Assembly (NCBI GenBank): GCA_036303105.1
Contig: JAXJBF010000065.1
Coordinates: 1-7,054, forward strand
DNA from: UMGS1590 sp036303105
GTDB lineage: Bacteria > Bacillota > Peptococcia > Peptococcales > Peptococcaceae
Direction: 5' to 3'
DNA length: 7,054 bases
Within the stretch, counting starts at the first letter, position 1. Each line of letters starts with the position of its first letter. Positions 6,959 to 7,054 of the stretch are shown here, in pieces. The position numbers were made by a program, and so were the translations under genes. Under the pieces are notes generated by a model that made no database searches, was not told the origin of the DNA, and saw only the letters and a list, made by a program, of their open reading frames with translations.

Positions 6959-7054
6959 ATGTTAAAAGCAATTGACTGGCGTTTACGCCCACCATTTAAA
7001 AGTTTTAAAGAAAGTTATTTGTACAATGAAGACTTGCGTCCTACAGCACCACAA
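6959..7054 (+). CDS. Second amidohydrolase-2-like protein, N-terminal fragment cut by window end
   Basis: Seen: 32 codons are visible, beginning MLKAIDWRLRPPFKSFKESY. The IDxRxRPP segment followed by an ES pair aligns with IDFRVRPPYGKYLES at the start of the protein at 4144-5001, so the two are probably paralogues. As there, the superfamily's strand-1 HxH is replaced by RxR. The gene follows the reductase with an 18-bp gap and a strong ribosome site, so it belongs to the same operon. The remaining active-site positions lie beyond the window. The family call rests on this short N-terminal match and the context. Confidence 0.75.
   Translation, partial: MLKAIDWRLRPPFKSFKESYLYNEDLRPTAPQ

Noticed and set aside
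5114..6995. Minus-strand frames and a short plus-strand frame (6744-6944) inside or overlapping the operon reductase
   Set aside because: The reductase frame is conserved throughout, and the alternatives lack ribosome sites and motifs.
1..7054. CRISPR array, tRNA/rRNA genes, insertion sequences or phage attachment sites
   Set aside because: No regularly spaced short repeats, cloverleaf-like sequences, transposase frames or terminal inverted repeats were seen; the only long similarity is between the two reductase genes.

Overview
The window is part of a catabolic or reductive gene cluster from what looks like an anaerobic, AT-rich Bacillota (Firmicutes) genome. The evidence is strong purine-rich Shine-Dalgarno sites, a GTG start, sigma-A-like promoters, and oxygen-sensitive flavin/iron-sulfur reductases of the 2,4-dienoyl-CoA reductase type. 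I cannot name the genus from the sequence.

Layout. Bases 1-1499 (+) are the 3' part of an Old Yellow Enzyme (OYE)-type FMN/FAD/4Fe-4S reductase whose start lies outside the window. A long bidirectional hairpin terminator (1512-1556) separates it from a convergent LysR-family regulator (1560-2486, -). Bases 2487-2697 are a divergent control region. It has an extended -10 promoter for the regulator, a well-spaced promoter for the rightward operon, an imperfect T-N11-A dyad between them (a candidate LysR-type site), and a cre-like palindrome just after the predicted rightward transcription start. The rightward operon encodes a DASS/SLC13-like anion permease (2698-4104), an amidohydrolase-2-fold protein (4144-5001) and a second, full-length OYE-type reductase (5009-6940). 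A second amidohydrolase-like gene (6959 onward) is cut by the window end.

Working model (inference). The LysR-type regulator senses a small organic anion or a derivative. The permease imports an anionic substrate. The flavin reductase reduces an activated C=C or enone bond, and the amidohydrolase-fold proteins carry out a companion step such as hydrolysis, hydration, decarboxylation or lactone chemistry. The reductase upstream of the terminator is a clear paralogue of the operon's reductase, so a duplicated or expanded pathway locus is likely.

The most unusual point is that the complete amidohydrolase-like protein lacks essentially every canonical metal ligand of its superfamily: HxH is RxR, the strand-5 His is Gly, and the GSDxP Asp is Ala. 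It keeps the SHGG motif. The truncated paralogue has the same RxR signature. This suggests a metal-free or repurposed branch of the family working with OYE-type reductases, which I do not recognise as a characterised system.
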